The notes: a model not told the origin generated them from the letters alone. Shown: positions 16,800 through 33,976, counted from the first letter of the stretch. The stretch: DNA of 64,000 nucleotides from JAJRRS01 sp965230275 (GCA_965230275.1 CBDDKO010000001.1:158381-222380); one strand, 5' to 3'. Program-made: numbers and translations.

Positions 16800-16910
16800 G
16801 AGGTTAAAGTGTATCGTGGGCCGATCGTTCCTGCATGGATATCGGACATTCGGCCAGAATGCCTTGACCGCCCCGCCGTACGCGGACCACCTGCCGGGAA
16901 AACCGAACGC

Positions 16911-17867
16911 ATGTCCCCACCCTCGCATAAGTTCAGACACCTCTTGGCCTTGGCCCGGCCGGGGATGCTGGCGTCGCTGGTCAGCACCCTCTGGCTGATG
17001 ACGTGCCTGGCGCTGTATCTCGAGCCCGAAAGCCGGCGCAACCCCGCCCTTGACGCGTTGGGCGTTGCCTGGTCGCTGCTGGTCACGGCCGCCATCGCCG
17101 TCGGTCTGGGCATATTCATGATGGCATTCAATGACGCGTTAGACGCCCGGCATGACCGCGCGTTCGAGCCGGACCGCCCGATCCCCTCGGGCAAGATCAG
17201 CCAGCGCGCCGCCCTGAGCCTGGCGATGCTGGGGCTGCTGGTAGCCTTGGGGGCTTCGGTCACGCTCGGTACCTTGAGCATGATCATCGCGCTGATCAGC
17301 GTCGGGGCGATCGTCTTCTACAACCTGGCCGGCCGGTTCGTCCCCGCCGTCGGGATTGTCACCCTCGCCCTGGCGCTCGCCGCCGCCGCGCTGATCCCCA
17401 ACCCCAACCTCGTCTTCGCCTGGCCGATCCTGTTGCTGATGACCCACGCCATCGCCGCAGGCACACTCCGGCATTACCTCGCCGCCAAACGCCCCGCGAT
17501 CTCGCCGATCAACGGCTGGGGGATACTGATCGGCTGGGCGTTCTGGAGCCTGGTCGTCCTCATGCTCATCCGTGTGCGCGGCGACGGCATCGAGCACACC
17601 GGGACAGGGCTCATCTGGATCGGGCCTGCGATTGCGTTGTTGTTGTTCACGCTACTCGTCTGGCTGATGCTCGGCCCCGCCGCGATACACCCGCGCAACC
17701 GCCGCGCAACCGCCAAACGATTCACCAACCTGGCCACCACCTGGCTGATCGTCTTCAACGCCGGTTGGCTCTTCGCCGCCGGGCTCTGGTGGCAGGGCTT
17801 GTTGGTCCTGGCGCTACTCATGCTTGCTGTGACCAACCCGTCTCCGGATGCAACGAAACCGGCCTGA
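16911..17867 (+). CDS. UbiA-family prenyltransferase
   Basis: 318 residues, eight or nine membrane helices. The first Asp-rich motif, NDALDARHDRAFEPDRPIPSG, fits the NDxxDxxxD prenyl-diphosphate/Mg site of UbiA enzymes. The second Asp-rich motif expected near the middle is not clear: the region around TLRHYLAAKRPAISPINGWG lacks a DxxxD. These enzymes attach polyprenyl chains to aromatic or other acceptors for quinones, haem or lipids. Without neighbours from any of those pathways the product cannot be named, and loss of the second motif leaves catalytic status uncertain. pyrG follows 56 bp downstream. Confidence 0.82.
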   Translation: MSPPSHKFRHLLALARPGMLASLVSTLWLMTCLALYLEPESRRNPALDALGVAWSLLVTAAIAVGLGIFMMAFNDALDARHDRAFEPDRPIPSGKISQRAALSLAMLGLLVALGASVTLGTLSMIIALISVGAIVFYNLAGRFVPAVGIVTLALALAAAALIPNPNLVFAWPILLLMTHAIAAGTLRHYLAAKRPAISPINGWGILIGWAFWSLVVLMLIRVRGDGIEHTGTGLIWIGPAIALLLFTLLVWLMLGPAAIHPRNRRATAKRFTNLATTWLIVFNAGWLFAAGLWWQGLLVLALLMLAVTNPSPDATKPA

Positions 17868-17923
17868 TAACCCAGTCAACCGGGCCCGCTTGATTCTCGA
17901 TTCAGCGCGTGGTACAAACGGGG

Positions 17924-19759
17924 ATGCCCCCCAAGAACACGCCACAAAACGATCAGGCCCCTTCCAGTGACACCGCCAGCCTCCTCGCCGAGGCCGGACA
18001 CGCCACGCAGGAATCCGAATTCTTCAACCCCGTGCCCCCCGGCTACGTCCAGGGACGCCATAAGTACGTCATCGTCCTGGGCACCGTCATGAGCGGGCTG
18101 GGCAAGGGCATCTTCTCCTCCAGCCTCGCCAAACTCTTAAAAGACAAGGGGCTGAGCGTCGCTCCGGTCAAGATGGAGGGCTACCTGAACATCGACTCAG
18201 GCACGCTCAACCCCTACCGCCACGGCGAGGTCTTCGTCCTGGATGACGGGCTCGAGACCGACATGGACCTGGGCACCTACGAGCGCATGCTCGACCAGAA
18301 CCTGACCCGCCATAACTACACCACCAGCGGCCAGATCTACAAACGCGTCCTGGATAAAGAGCGCCACGGCGGCTACCTCGGGCGGGACGTGCAGATGATC
18401 CCGCATGTCACCGGCGAGGTGAAGTACCTGCTGCGTGAACTGGCCGTCGAGCAGGACGCGGACGTCGTCTTCGTCGAGGTCGGCGGGACCGTCGGCGACC
18501 ACGAAAACGCCTTCTACATCGAGGCCACACGTCAGCTCGCTTTTGAGGAAGGCGAGGGCGCGGTGTGCTTCGTGGCGTTGACCTACGTGATCGAACCTCC
18601 AGCCCTGGGCGAGCAGAAGTCCAAGGCCGCGCAGCTGGGCCTGAAGAAGCTGATGGAGGCCGGCGTGCAGCCGCACATCGTCGCCGCCCGCGCGAAGAAC
18701 CCGGTCGAATCCTCCGCCGCGCAGAAGATCGCCATGTTCAGCAACGTCCCGCTGAATCGTGTGTTCTCGATGCACGACCGCGATTCGATCTACACCATCC
18801 CCGACGCCATGCGCCAAGGCGGGCTGGACCGCGAGGTTCTGACCATGCTCGACCTGCACTCCCGCGTGGATCAGGGCCACGAAGACCGGGCTCGGCAGGA
18901 CTGGCAATCGTTCGTCGGCAAGCTCACCGCCGAGCGCAAGAACAAGGTCAAGATCGGGATCACCGGCAAGTACGCCTCGCTGCGTGATGCCTACGCCTCG
19001 ATCGACAAGGCCCTCGAGCACTGCGGCGCGCACCTGAACTGTGAGATCGAAACCGACTGGCTGGACACCACACGTTTCGAGCCGGAAGAGGCGGCTGAGA
19101 AACTCAAGGGCATGGACGCCGTGATCGTCCCAGGCGGGTTCGGGCACCGCGGCACCGAGAGCAAGATCGCCTGCGTCAAGTATTGCCGGGAGAACGGCCT
19201 GCCGTACCTGGGCATCTGTCTTGGCTTCCAGATGGCGGTCGTCGAATTTGCGCGCAACGTCGCCAACCTCCCCGAAGCAGCCAGCACCGAGTTCGACCAG
19301 CTATCCGAAGCGCCGGTCATCGACATCCTCCCGGAGCAGAAGAAGATCGAGGGCCTCGGCGGGAACATGCGCCTAGGCGGCAAGGACGTCCTGATCCAAC
19401 CGAACACCCTCGCCGCGTTCCTCTACAACCAGAAAGCGACCGAGAAGTTCACGATCCGTGAACGCTTCCGTCACCGCTACGAAGTGGACCCGAAGTACAT
19501 CGACCAACTCCAGGACGCCGGTCTGGTGTTCTCCGGCCGTCACCCCGAGCAGCCGATCATGCAGGTCCTGGAACTGCCCGACCACCCCTACTTCATCGGC
19601 GCCCAGTTCCACCCCGAACTGACCGGCCGGCCACTTCGGCCCCAGCCGATGTTCATGGGCCTGCTCGCCGCCGCAATCCGCCACAGCCAGCCCGACACCC
19701 CCGCCGACCCGGTCAGCACCCGCTGGCTGATGCCACGCCCCGAGAAGACCAAGGCCTGA
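17924..19759 (+). CDS. pyrG: CTP synthase (divergent type with N-terminal extension)
   Basis: 611 residues from ATG 17924 (an alternative GTG is at 17909). It makes CTP from UTP using ATP and glutamine. The synthetase domain begins only at about residue 45 (KYVIVLGTVMSGLGKGI) after a Ser/Pro-rich tail absent from E. coli PyrG. The usual KFDPYxNVDPGTMSP motif is replaced by VKMEGYLNIDSGTLNP, while HGEVFVLDDGLETDMDLGTYER is kept. The glutaminase half has the catalytic Cys in YLGICLGFQM and the His-Glu pair in FIGAQFHPEL. The enzyme therefore looks complete but belongs to a divergent branch. A small hairpin (19761-19775) follows the stop. Confidence 0.93.
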   Translation: MPPKNTPQNDQAPSSDTASLLAEAGHATQESEFFNPVPPGYVQGRHKYVIVLGTVMSGLGKGIFSSSLAKLLKDKGLSVAPVKMEGYLNIDSGTLNPYRHGEVFVLDDGLETDMDLGTYERMLDQNLTRHNYTTSGQIYKRVLDKERHGGYLGRDVQMIPHVTGEVKYLLRELAVEQDADVVFVEVGGTVGDHENAFYIEATRQLAFEEGEGAVCFVALTYVIEPPALGEQKSKAAQLGLKKLMEAGVQPHIVAARAKNPVESSAAQKIAMFSNVPLNRVFSMHDRDSIYTIPDAMRQGGLDREVLTMLDLHSRVDQGHEDRARQDWQSFVGKLTAERKNKVKIGITGKYASLRDAYASIDKALEHCGAHLNCEIETDWLDTTRFEPEEAAEKLKGMDAVIVPGGFGHRGTESKIACVKYCRENGLPYLGICLGFQMAVVEFARNVANLPEAASTEFDQLSEAPVIDILPEQKKIEGLGGNMRLGGKDVLIQPNTLAAFLYNQKATEKFTIRERFRHRYEVDPKYIDQLQDAGLVFSGRHPEQPIMQVLELPDHPYFIGAQFHPELTGRPLRPQPMFMGLLAAAIRHSQPDTPADPVSTRWLMPRPEKTKA

Positions 19760-19820
19760 CCAATCCCCCGGATTGATCCCACAAACGTCAACGAGCTACA
19801 CCGCTAATATCACCAGACAA

Positions 19821-19842
19821 GATTGCAAAAATGCTTGCAATC
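19821..19842. promoter_or_regulatory. Palindrome upstream of the pseudopilin gene
   Basis: GATTGCAA, 6 bp, TTGCAATC: an 8-bp perfect inverted repeat about 100 bp before the ATG. Its right arm could serve as a weak -35 box (TTGCAA, 17 bp, TAGCGT). This fits an operator, but no regulator is known. Confidence 0.35.
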
Positions 19843-19944
19843 GCTGCCTTTGCGTGATAGCGTAGTTATATAACAAAGCCAGCCGGTACTCTCCGGCCTG
19901 TTGCGTCCACCTATCGTAAATCATATCCAATACAGTTCCGTTCC

Positions 19945-20847
19945 ATGTCATCAAAACCCCACCCACAACATGATGCCGGCTTCACGTTGATCGAGTTGCT
20001 GGTGGTGATTTCGATCATCGCCCTGCTGATCGGGATCCTGCTTCCGGCGCTCGGGGCGGCCCGGCGGTCGGCGCAATCCGTCGTCTGCCTGAGCAACAGC
20101 CGACAGATCGGCATGGCAACCACCGCCTATACCGCCGACAATGATGATTACTTCGTGCGCTACCGGAACGTCTACAACCCAGGCGGGTACCCGACCACTC
20201 CGTATTCATCTTGGTGGCAAGCCACGCTCTTCAACCTGGGCTACATGCCTGACCTGAATGTCTACACCTGCCCGTCACTAGACTCCAATAAGGAAATCCT
20301 CGAAGCCGATCCCACCCAGCCAAATGTCCAGCGCTGGGCCTGGAGCGAATACGGCATGAACTCCAGCAACATAGGTGTCGTTCAGCGTCAGAACGGGTTT
20401 AACTTGTCGAAGTACACTTATGTCGGCACCGTCCCGTCCAATCCCGGCAAGGGAGTGACGGCCAACCTGACGATCTCCGCACGGATCAACGAAATCGTCA
20501 CCGCCTCGCAGATGATCTACTTCGCCGACTCGGTCGAGCACTTGGCCAGCAAATGGACACGCGGTTCAGGTTTCATCTTCGATTACCCGCACAACACGTC
20601 CAGCCAGCGCTACGGCAGGGTCCACCCCAGACACAACCTTACGGCGAATATCACGTTCGCCGATGGCCACGCCGCGGGGCTGAAGCTAAAGGCCGGCGAG
20701 GTTGATCCCTACGCGGACCGATACGAGATGTATGGCCGCGATGTTTCGGGCTATGACGACAACGAACTGAGCGACGCCCGGGCCCATAACGACAACCGCT
20801 GGACGATCGACGGCAAGCGCCGTCCCGGCGTCCTGGGTGGCGGATGA
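19945..20847 (+). CDS. Type II secretion-like pseudopilin, H-X9-DG family
   Basis: 300 residues. After a short basic leader, GFTLIELLVVISIIALLIGILLPAL is the class III prepilin signal: cleavage would follow Gly12, with Glu5 of the mature chain present, then the membrane helix. A large soluble domain follows. Near the C-terminus RHNLTANITFADGHAAGLK carries the H...DG signature of the very large pseudopilin-like family of planctomycetes and their relatives. These are thought to be processed by a prepilin peptidase and displayed outside the inner membrane; function is unknown. No secretion ATPase or peptidase is nearby, and the gene has its own terminator. Confidence 0.88.
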   Translation: MSSKPHPQHDAGFTLIELLVVISIIALLIGILLPALGAARRSAQSVVCLSNSRQIGMATTAYTADNDDYFVRYRNVYNPGGYPTTPYSSWWQATLFNLGYMPDLNVYTCPSLDSNKEILEADPTQPNVQRWAWSEYGMNSSNIGVVQRQNGFNLSKYTYVGTVPSNPGKGVTANLTISARINEIVTASQMIYFADSVEHLASKWTRGSGFIFDYPHNTSSQRYGRVHPRHNLTANITFADGHAAGLKLKAGEVDPYADRYEMYGRDVSGYDDNELSDARAHNDNRWTIDGKRRPGVLGGG

Positions 20848-20914
20848 CCTCAACCCAACTTGCCCTTTGGAGGGGACGACACGAACCGGTTTTGTGCCGT
20901 CCTCAAACACTGAG

Positions 20915-20949
20915 CCGGGCGCTGCTCCCACAGCGCCCGGGTTTTTTTT
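20915..20949 (+). terminator. Intrinsic terminator of the pseudopilin gene
   Basis: CCGGGCGCTG, loop CTCCCA, CAGCGCCCGG, then G and eight T: a textbook rho-independent terminator 68 bp after the stop. Confidence 0.93.
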
Positions 20950-21327
20950 CATTTGCCACCACCACTTGGTATCGTCTCCCCCAGTTAGCTTGAATGGGTG
21001 CCCGGACGACACAAAGTTTTACCCATCTTATCACCCATCCCCATAAATCAGACCCATATGTATTTACATGTGCTATTATCTCTTTATCCGTCCATAATTA
21101 TGAAAGATTATCCTTGACATCCTGGATAGATTGATGCATTCTATGATTGTAAAGTGGGTATATGCCCTGCATGCAGTGAAGGCTTGCACATATTAGCTGT
21201 TCTGGCTGCAGGAATGAGAGGGAAGGAATAACCACACTCATATTCATGTGTTCAATGTGATATGCATGTGACATGTCGCCCGGTCTAGTCATTTAATGGG
21301 CTTGTTCTTTTTATAGGAGATGGAGAT
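20950..21327. other. AT-rich leader region before the first PEP-CTERM gene
   Basis: There is no gene. The region is clearly AT-richer than its surroundings. A perfect TTGACA lies at 21114-21119, but the best -10 options are either poor (CATTCT at 17 bp) or too far (TATGAT at 22 bp). The direct motif ATATGCATGTGACATGT sits near 21260. A GGAG Shine-Dalgarno lies just before the start. Confidence 0.45.
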
Positions 21328-22224
21328 ATGAGGACATTTGGTATCTGCATGGCCATCACGGTAGGCGCTCTGGTGTCGGCACCGGCATCGGCAGCTGTGG
21401 TGATCTCAGACGACTTCGAGGTCGATACCTCGGCTAACTACACCGTGCTGGACGAGAGCAACGCCGCCTCAGGCGACGGCACGCCTGATGGTGGGGCGAC
21501 GTTCAACTTTGACTACATCGCCGCGGGTATCCCCCTGGCCCCCAACTCCACCGGTGGCGACACCAGCGGTCTGAAGATGGTCGCCAACGAAACCGCCAAT
21601 GACGCCGGTGCGGCCGACCACGTTACGGCCTTCCACAACATCGCCCTGACCGGCAACATGACCCTTCAGGTCGATATCTTCATGGGCGTTGACCTGGGTG
21701 CCAGCGGCAGCACAGAGTTTGCCCACATCGGTGTCGGCAGTGATGCCTCCGACTTCAACTCGATCTTCACACCCATCGCCGGCGTCGGGCACTTCATGTC
21801 CATGACCGGTGAAGGCGGCAGCTCCTCGGACTACCGTCACTTTGTCAACGGCACGCCGGTGAACTCGGGTGATTCGAGCTACCTCAACGCGGACAACACC
21901 ACCAACGCCACCGCGCAGCTCTATCAGGACCTGTTCCCCTCGCCCCCGTCGGATGTGGCCGGCTCCCCGACCAACATCTGGACGACCATGACCATCGAGG
22001 TCAACCCGCTGCACGTCCGCTACTTCCTGGACGGCGTTGAAATCATCCGCACGCCGAACGTGGGTTCAGCCGATGGTTTCGTGAGCCTGGGTTACAACGA
22101 CCCGTTCAGCTCGGTCGGCCCCCACTTCGTGGTCTACGACAACCTCATCGTCACCGACGTCCCCGAGCCCGCCAGCCTCGCGCTGCTCGGCCTGGGCGGC
22201 CTGGCGATGCTGCGTCGTAAATAA
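21328..22224 (+). CDS. PEP-CTERM secreted protein, paralogue 1
   Basis: 298 residues. The signal peptide is residues 1-22 (ending PASA). The mature part is acidic, Gly/Ser/Asn-rich and beta-predicted, like a lectin or LamG-type jelly roll (IWTTMTIEVNPLHVRYFLDG). The C-terminus VPEPASLALLGLGG, then LAMLRRK, is a PEP-CTERM sorting signal: Pro-Glu-Pro, a membrane helix and a basic tail. In known systems it is removed by exosortase, with the protein delivered to the surface or matrix. Exosortase is not in the window. It is a tandem paralogue of the next gene; the last 20 residues are nearly identical. Confidence 0.88.
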   Translation: MRTFGICMAITVGALVSAPASAAVVISDDFEVDTSANYTVLDESNAASGDGTPDGGATFNFDYIAAGIPLAPNSTGGDTSGLKMVANETANDAGAADHVTAFHNIALTGNMTLQVDIFMGVDLGASGSTEFAHIGVGSDASDFNSIFTPIAGVGHFMSMTGEGGSSSDYRHFVNGTPVNSGDSSYLNADNTTNATAQLYQDLFPSPPSDVAGSPTNIWTTMTIEVNPLHVRYFLDGVEIIRTPNVGSADGFVSLGYNDPFSSVGPHFVVYDNLIVTDVPEPASLALLGLGGLAMLRRK

Positions 22225-22258
22225 TCACACGAACGGTTAGTACATCTGAATAACCCAA

Positions 22259-22287
22259 ACCGCCGGGCCCCGAGCCCGGCGGTTTTT
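22259..22287 (+). terminator. Intrinsic terminator after PEP-CTERM paralogue 1
   Basis: ACCGCCGGGC, loop CCCGA, GCCCGGCGGT followed by a T-rich tract. Confidence 0.92.
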
Positions 22288-22405
22288 CTTTACCCAAAAT
22301 ACCATAATAGACTCAGGTCCCCTCACGATCGCTTTTTTGCACGATGCAGCCTCTAACAGTAGAACTTTAAACCACTAGCAGATACTGAAAAACCCGGTTT
22401 TTTCA

Positions 22406-22433
22406 TTGCCAGACGATCATATTGTGATATAAT
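22406..22433 (+). promoter_or_regulatory. Sigma-70-type promoter of PEP-CTERM paralogue 2
   Basis: TTGCCA (22406-22411), a 16-bp spacer and perfect TATAAT (22428-22433). The leader would be about 90 nt and contains the inverted repeat ATGACAT/ATGTCAT at 22462-22484. Confidence 0.7.
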
Positions 22434-22461
22434 AAATGGCGTTCGAAGACCTCTTTGATAC

Positions 22462-22484
22462 ATGACATCTCATTGGTATGTCAT
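22462..22484. repeat. Inverted repeat in the leader of PEP-CTERM paralogue 2
   Basis: ATGACAT (22462-22468) and ATGTCAT (22478-22484) are separated by 9 bp, about 30 bp downstream of the -10 box. It could be an operator or an RNA hairpin. No regulator is known. Confidence 0.4.
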
Positions 22485-22528
22485 ATCGAATTAACTACCG
22501 TGTCATTCACATCTAGGAAGGGAGAAGT

Positions 22529-23362
22529 ATGAAAACGATTCACTACGGATGGGCGGCCTTGGTCGCGGCGGCAGTCGCCACCCCGGCGATGTCTGCCACG
22601 CTGTTTTCCGACAGCATGGACAGCGGTGCGGCTTGGGCGAAAAACGAATCCAACGCCAACAACCAAGTCACCTTTGGTTACGACTACAGCGCCAACGGGA
22701 TCCCCGAGGCCCCCAACACCCAAGGCGGCGACACCGCAACTTCAGGTCTCCTAATGGAAGCCAATCTCGACGGCAGCGGCGGGAGCATTTTCCACGTCTA
22801 TCCAACAGGGCAGAACTTCACGGGTATCTACCAGTTGAGGTTCGACGCCTGGATGGAATTTGGAACGTCTGGTACCACGGAGTATATGGGCGGTAGCGTC
22901 GGGTACAACGGCACTTCGCCGGACGTCGGTGGTGGAGGCGTTGCGGTCTTTGCCAACGGCGATGGCGGTTCGTCCAATGACTGGCGATCGTTCAATGACG
23001 CCGCTTACTCCGGACTGGGCAACGGCAATGCCGCTCCCTACGTCGGTTTCCTGCCTGCCACCAACGGAAGTGCTGCCGGTTCCCCCGGGTTCCAATGGGT
23101 GACTTGGGAATTCAACATGTACGGCGGTGTTGTTGACGTCTACATCGAGAAGCCGGACCTCAGCCGTCTGCTCGTGGCCTCCATCAACGCCACAAGCAGC
23201 ACCGATGGGAATATTGGCCTGTACTACGCAGACTACTTCAGCTCGCTGGGATCGCCTCAAGCGTTCGGTATAGTCGACAACGTCGTCGTCTCCGACGTCC
23301 CTGAGCCCGCCAGCCTCGCGCTGCTCGGCCTCGGCGGCCTGGCGATGCTGCGTCGCAAATAA
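22529..23362 (+). CDS. PEP-CTERM secreted protein, paralogue 2
   Basis: 277 residues. The signal peptide ends at PAMSA (about residue 22). The domain plan matches paralogue 1: an early FxYDYxANGIPEAPNTxGGDT segment, a central GGSSxDxRxF, and the PEP-CTERM tail VPEPASLALLGLGG plus LAMLRRK. GAAGGGAG precedes the ATG. The shared 3' untranslated motif ACATCTGAATAACC before both terminators shows that the duplication included downstream DNA. Surface or matrix localisation is inferred from the tail. No catalytic motif was recognised. Confidence 0.88.
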   Translation: MKTIHYGWAALVAAAVATPAMSATLFSDSMDSGAAWAKNESNANNQVTFGYDYSANGIPEAPNTQGGDTATSGLLMEANLDGSGGSIFHVYPTGQNFTGIYQLRFDAWMEFGTSGTTEYMGGSVGYNGTSPDVGGGGVAVFANGDGGSSNDWRSFNDAAYSGLGNGNAAPYVGFLPATNGSAAGSPGFQWVTWEFNMYGGVVDVYIEKPDLSRLLVASINATSSTDGNIGLYYADYFSSLGSPQAFGIVDNVVVSDVPEPASLALLGLGGLAMLRRK

Positions 23363-23398
23363 GTTAGCCACCGGCTTAAACATCTGAATAACCACAAA

Positions 23399-23429
23399 CC
23401 GTCGGCCCTCGCGGTCGGCGGTTTTTTTT
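23399..23429 (+). terminator. Intrinsic terminator after PEP-CTERM paralogue 2
   Basis: CCGTCGGCC, loop CTCGC, GGTCGGCGG (two wobble pairs) then eight T. Confidence 0.9.
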
Positions 23430-23572
23430 ATGGGGCCTTCACCCCCTGCCCCTGATTCACAGGCAAACTCATGCCCCGCTCGCGTAGACAAAACCCCTGT
23501 ATTTACGCTATCTTCTACCCATCGGGACGCCGTAAGTCCCACCGATATCATCCATGTTTTTTGATCAGGGGT

Positions 23573-24523
23573 ATGCTCTTGACTCGCGACCTTCTTACTG
23601 CTGCGCTGACCGTTTCGCTTTTCTCAACCGCCGTCTGCGGCGACACCGTCGAGCTGGTCACCGGGGACCTGCTGCACGGCACCGTCACGTCCCAGACCGA
23701 TGACGCCGTCACACTCACCCACCCCGTGCTCGGCGAAGTCACCCTCCCCAAGGACCAGGTCCAGGGCGTGATCGTGACCTCCGACCAGGCGGATGATGCA
23801 CCGGTTGTCGAAACCAAGCCCGAACCGGCCCCCGAGCCCGAACCAAAAAGTGAATGGTCCAACAAGCTGCTGCCCGGCTGGGACAAGCACTTCGAGGTCG
23901 GCTTCACCGGGACCGACGGCAACACCCAGACCAACACCATCACCGTCGGCTTCGCCGCGCTCCAGGAGAACGACCACGAGCGGACCAAGCTCGGCCTGAA
24001 GTACTTCCGTTACGACGACGACGGGATCCGCACGCGCAACGAGGCCAGCGCAGAAGCCACACACGACTGGCTCATGCCCGACAGCCCGTGGTTCAGGTTC
24101 ATCAATGGCAAGTTGGAGTACGACGAGTTCTCCGACTGGGAAACCCGGGCCAGCGCGTTCGTGGGCGTCGGCAAGCAGATCGTCGAGAACGACAAACACA
24201 ACCTGATCGGCCGGGCCGGTATCGGCGGCAGCTACGAGTTCGACAGCATCAACGAACTGGTCCCCGAAGCCCTGATCGGCTTGGAATGGGTCTACACGAT
24301 CAACGAACGCCAGACGCTGTCCAGCCACGTCACGATGTACCCCGACCTCGATGACTTCGGCGAATCCCGCACCGTCGCCGGCGCAGCCTGGACCATCAAG
24401 ATCGACGAGGCCGACGGCCTGAGCCTGAAACTGGGCCTCGACAACGAGTACGAATCCCGCACCGAAGGCGCCGCCAAGCACAACGACGTGAAGTACTACG
24501 GTGCACTGGTGTTCGACTTCTAA
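23573..24523 (+). CDS. DUF481 outer-membrane protein
   Basis: 316 residues. The signal peptide ends near CGDTV (residue 23). Residues 24-70 form a small strand-rich module (VELVTGDLLHGTVTSQTDDA) common in planctomycete DUF481 proteins. A Pro/Glu linker follows. From about residue 95 a DUF481 barrel begins (FEVGFTGTDGNTQTNTITVG), ending YYGALVFDF with the aromatic terminus recognised by BAM. The family is thought to form outer-membrane beta-barrels, some salt-inducible; its role is unknown. ATG 23573 is the start that exposes the signal peptide. It is followed after 30 bp by the PPC-like gene. Confidence 0.82.
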   Translation: MLLTRDLLTAALTVSLFSTAVCGDTVELVTGDLLHGTVTSQTDDAVTLTHPVLGEVTLPKDQVQGVIVTSDQADDAPVVETKPEPAPEPEPKSEWSNKLLPGWDKHFEVGFTGTDGNTQTNTITVGFAALQENDHERTKLGLKYFRYDDDGIRTRNEASAEATHDWLMPDSPWFRFINGKLEYDEFSDWETRASAFVGVGKQIVENDKHNLIGRAGIGGSYEFDSINELVPEALIGLEWVYTINERQTLSSHVTMYPDLDDFGESRTVAGAAWTIKIDEADGLSLKLGLDNEYESRTEGAAKHNDVKYYGALVFDF

Positions 24524-24553
24524 ATAACCGTAATCAACACATAGGGGGCCGAC

Positions 24554-25309
24554 ATGTATATGACCAGGCTGATCAGTGCGCTCATTCTCGCCTTACCACT
24601 AAGTGCAACAGCCTTTGCCGAGACAGACCCCTTGCCGCTTGGCAAGAGCGAGCAAGGCCAGGCGTCGCCCGATGAGCCCAGGGTCTACAGCGTGACGGTG
24701 GACGGCCCGGGCATCCTGACCGTCGCGGTCCGGTCGGGCAACGGTGAAGACCTCGGGATCAACATCGCCGACGCGCATGGCCAAACGCTAGCAAACGGCT
24801 ACGGCGACATCGACGAGTTCGGCATCTTGGGTGACGAGCAACTCGCATCCACACTCGGCTCCGCGGGCGATTACCTAGTCTACATTTCGGCCTACGACCA
24901 ACATGCGACCTACACGATTGGCGCTTCGTACCTACCCATGGCGGAGGCCGAACTCCCGGAAGACCCTCTGGGCGCACCGGATACGGCCTCGCCGCTTAAG
25001 CCTGGCCAGAAGATGGGCGATACGATCCGTCCCGCACGTGGCGACCACTACGACTGGTATCGGGTCACACCGGAGCACAACGGCGTCTTGACCGTTTACA
25101 CACGCGGGGCCGAAGACGTGATCCTCGAAGCGTATCAAGAAGGCGAGTACCACGACTCCCTCGCCACCGCCGACGGCACGGACCAGACAGCGATGGGCAA
25201 TGAATCCATCACGCTGGATGTCCGTGAGAACGAGCCCGTGTACTTCCGCGTCTCGACCTACAGCACGGCCGCCGACTACACGATCAACGCCGGGATGGTC
25301 GGCGAGTGA
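24554..25309 (+). CDS. Secreted protein with two PPC-like beta domains
   Basis: 251 residues. The signal peptide is residues 1-22 (SATAFA). Two similar all-beta domains follow: residues about 25-125 (PRVYSVTVDGPGILTVAVRS ... GDYLVYISAYDQHATYTI) and about 140-250 (GDHYDWYRVTPEHNGVLTVY ... EPVYFRVSTYSTAADYTI). This layout is that of bacterial pre-peptidase C-terminal (PPC) domains, usually attached to secreted proteases; here no catalytic domain is present. AGGGGG lies before the ATG. It probably shares a transcript with the DUF481 gene. Confidence 0.72.
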   Translation: MYMTRLISALILALPLSATAFAETDPLPLGKSEQGQASPDEPRVYSVTVDGPGILTVAVRSGNGEDLGINIADAHGQTLANGYGDIDEFGILGDEQLASTLGSAGDYLVYISAYDQHATYTIGASYLPMAEAELPEDPLGAPDTASPLKPGQKMGDTIRPARGDHYDWYRVTPEHNGVLTVYTRGAEDVILEAYQEGEYHDSLATADGTDQTAMGNESITLDVRENEPVYFRVSTYSTAADYTINAGMVGE

Positions 25310-25338
25310 TACGCCCGACTGAGACCTCACATTCACGC

Positions 25339-25478
25339 TAGAGTGATACTCATCATTATGAGCCGTGTCGCCTCCTGTCATTCCCGCGCAGGCGGGGATC
25401 CATGTATCTGATTTGACGGGCTTCTGGATTCACGCCTGCGCGGGAATGACGGTCATAAACGATGCGAAAAACACTCTA
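25339..25478. repeat. MITE-like nested inverted repeat
   Basis: Outer arms TAGAGTG (25339-25345) and CACTCTA (25472-25478) surround a 74-bp inner palindrome (25377-25450). The inner left arm GTCATTCCCGCGCAGGCGGG pairs with the right arm CGCCTGCGCGGGAATGAC. The ATTCCC...GGGAAT ends resemble REP/dRS3-like repeats of other bacteria. No coding content is seen. Confidence 0.65.
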
Positions 25479-25481
25479 AGT

Positions 25482-25513
25482 AAAAAAGCCCGTGTCGTAC
25501 TGACACGGGCTTT
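25482..25513 (-). terminator. Intrinsic terminator of rpoBC
   Basis: AAAGCCCGTGTC, loop GTACT, GACACGGGCTTT. Read on the minus strand it is followed by TTTTTT, 26 bp after the rpoC stop. Confidence 0.93.
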
Positions 25514-25538
25514 GTTGCTATCAGGTTGTGAAGTCTAG

Positions 25539-29987
<4,449 letters not shown>

Positions 29988-30076
29988 AGTCGAAACGCTC
30001 CCAAGGTTTGAGCGTGAATGTTTTTGAGTCCGAGCCCTTTTCCATCGGGCACTTGCTTCCCGGAAGTCCCAGAGCC

Positions 30077-33859
<3,783 letters not shown>

Positions 33860-33947
33860 CGATGTCCTCGATCTTGCGAGTGGTAAGTGTAGTTAGGTAA
33901 TGGCCTTACGGGTTCCCGATCATCGCTTTTCGCACCGCGAACCTAAT

Positions 33948-33976
33948 ATCATAGACGAATTTCTCACACTTCACAA
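33948..33976 (-). promoter_or_regulatory. Promoter of rpoBC
   Basis: On the minus strand TTGTGA (33976-33971), a 17-bp spacer and TATGAT (33953-33948). This gives a leader of about 80 nt before rpoB. A second, weaker candidate (TTAACA, 16 bp, GATAAT) lies further upstream near 34030-34060. The rest of 33860-34143 shows no gene. Confidence 0.72.
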
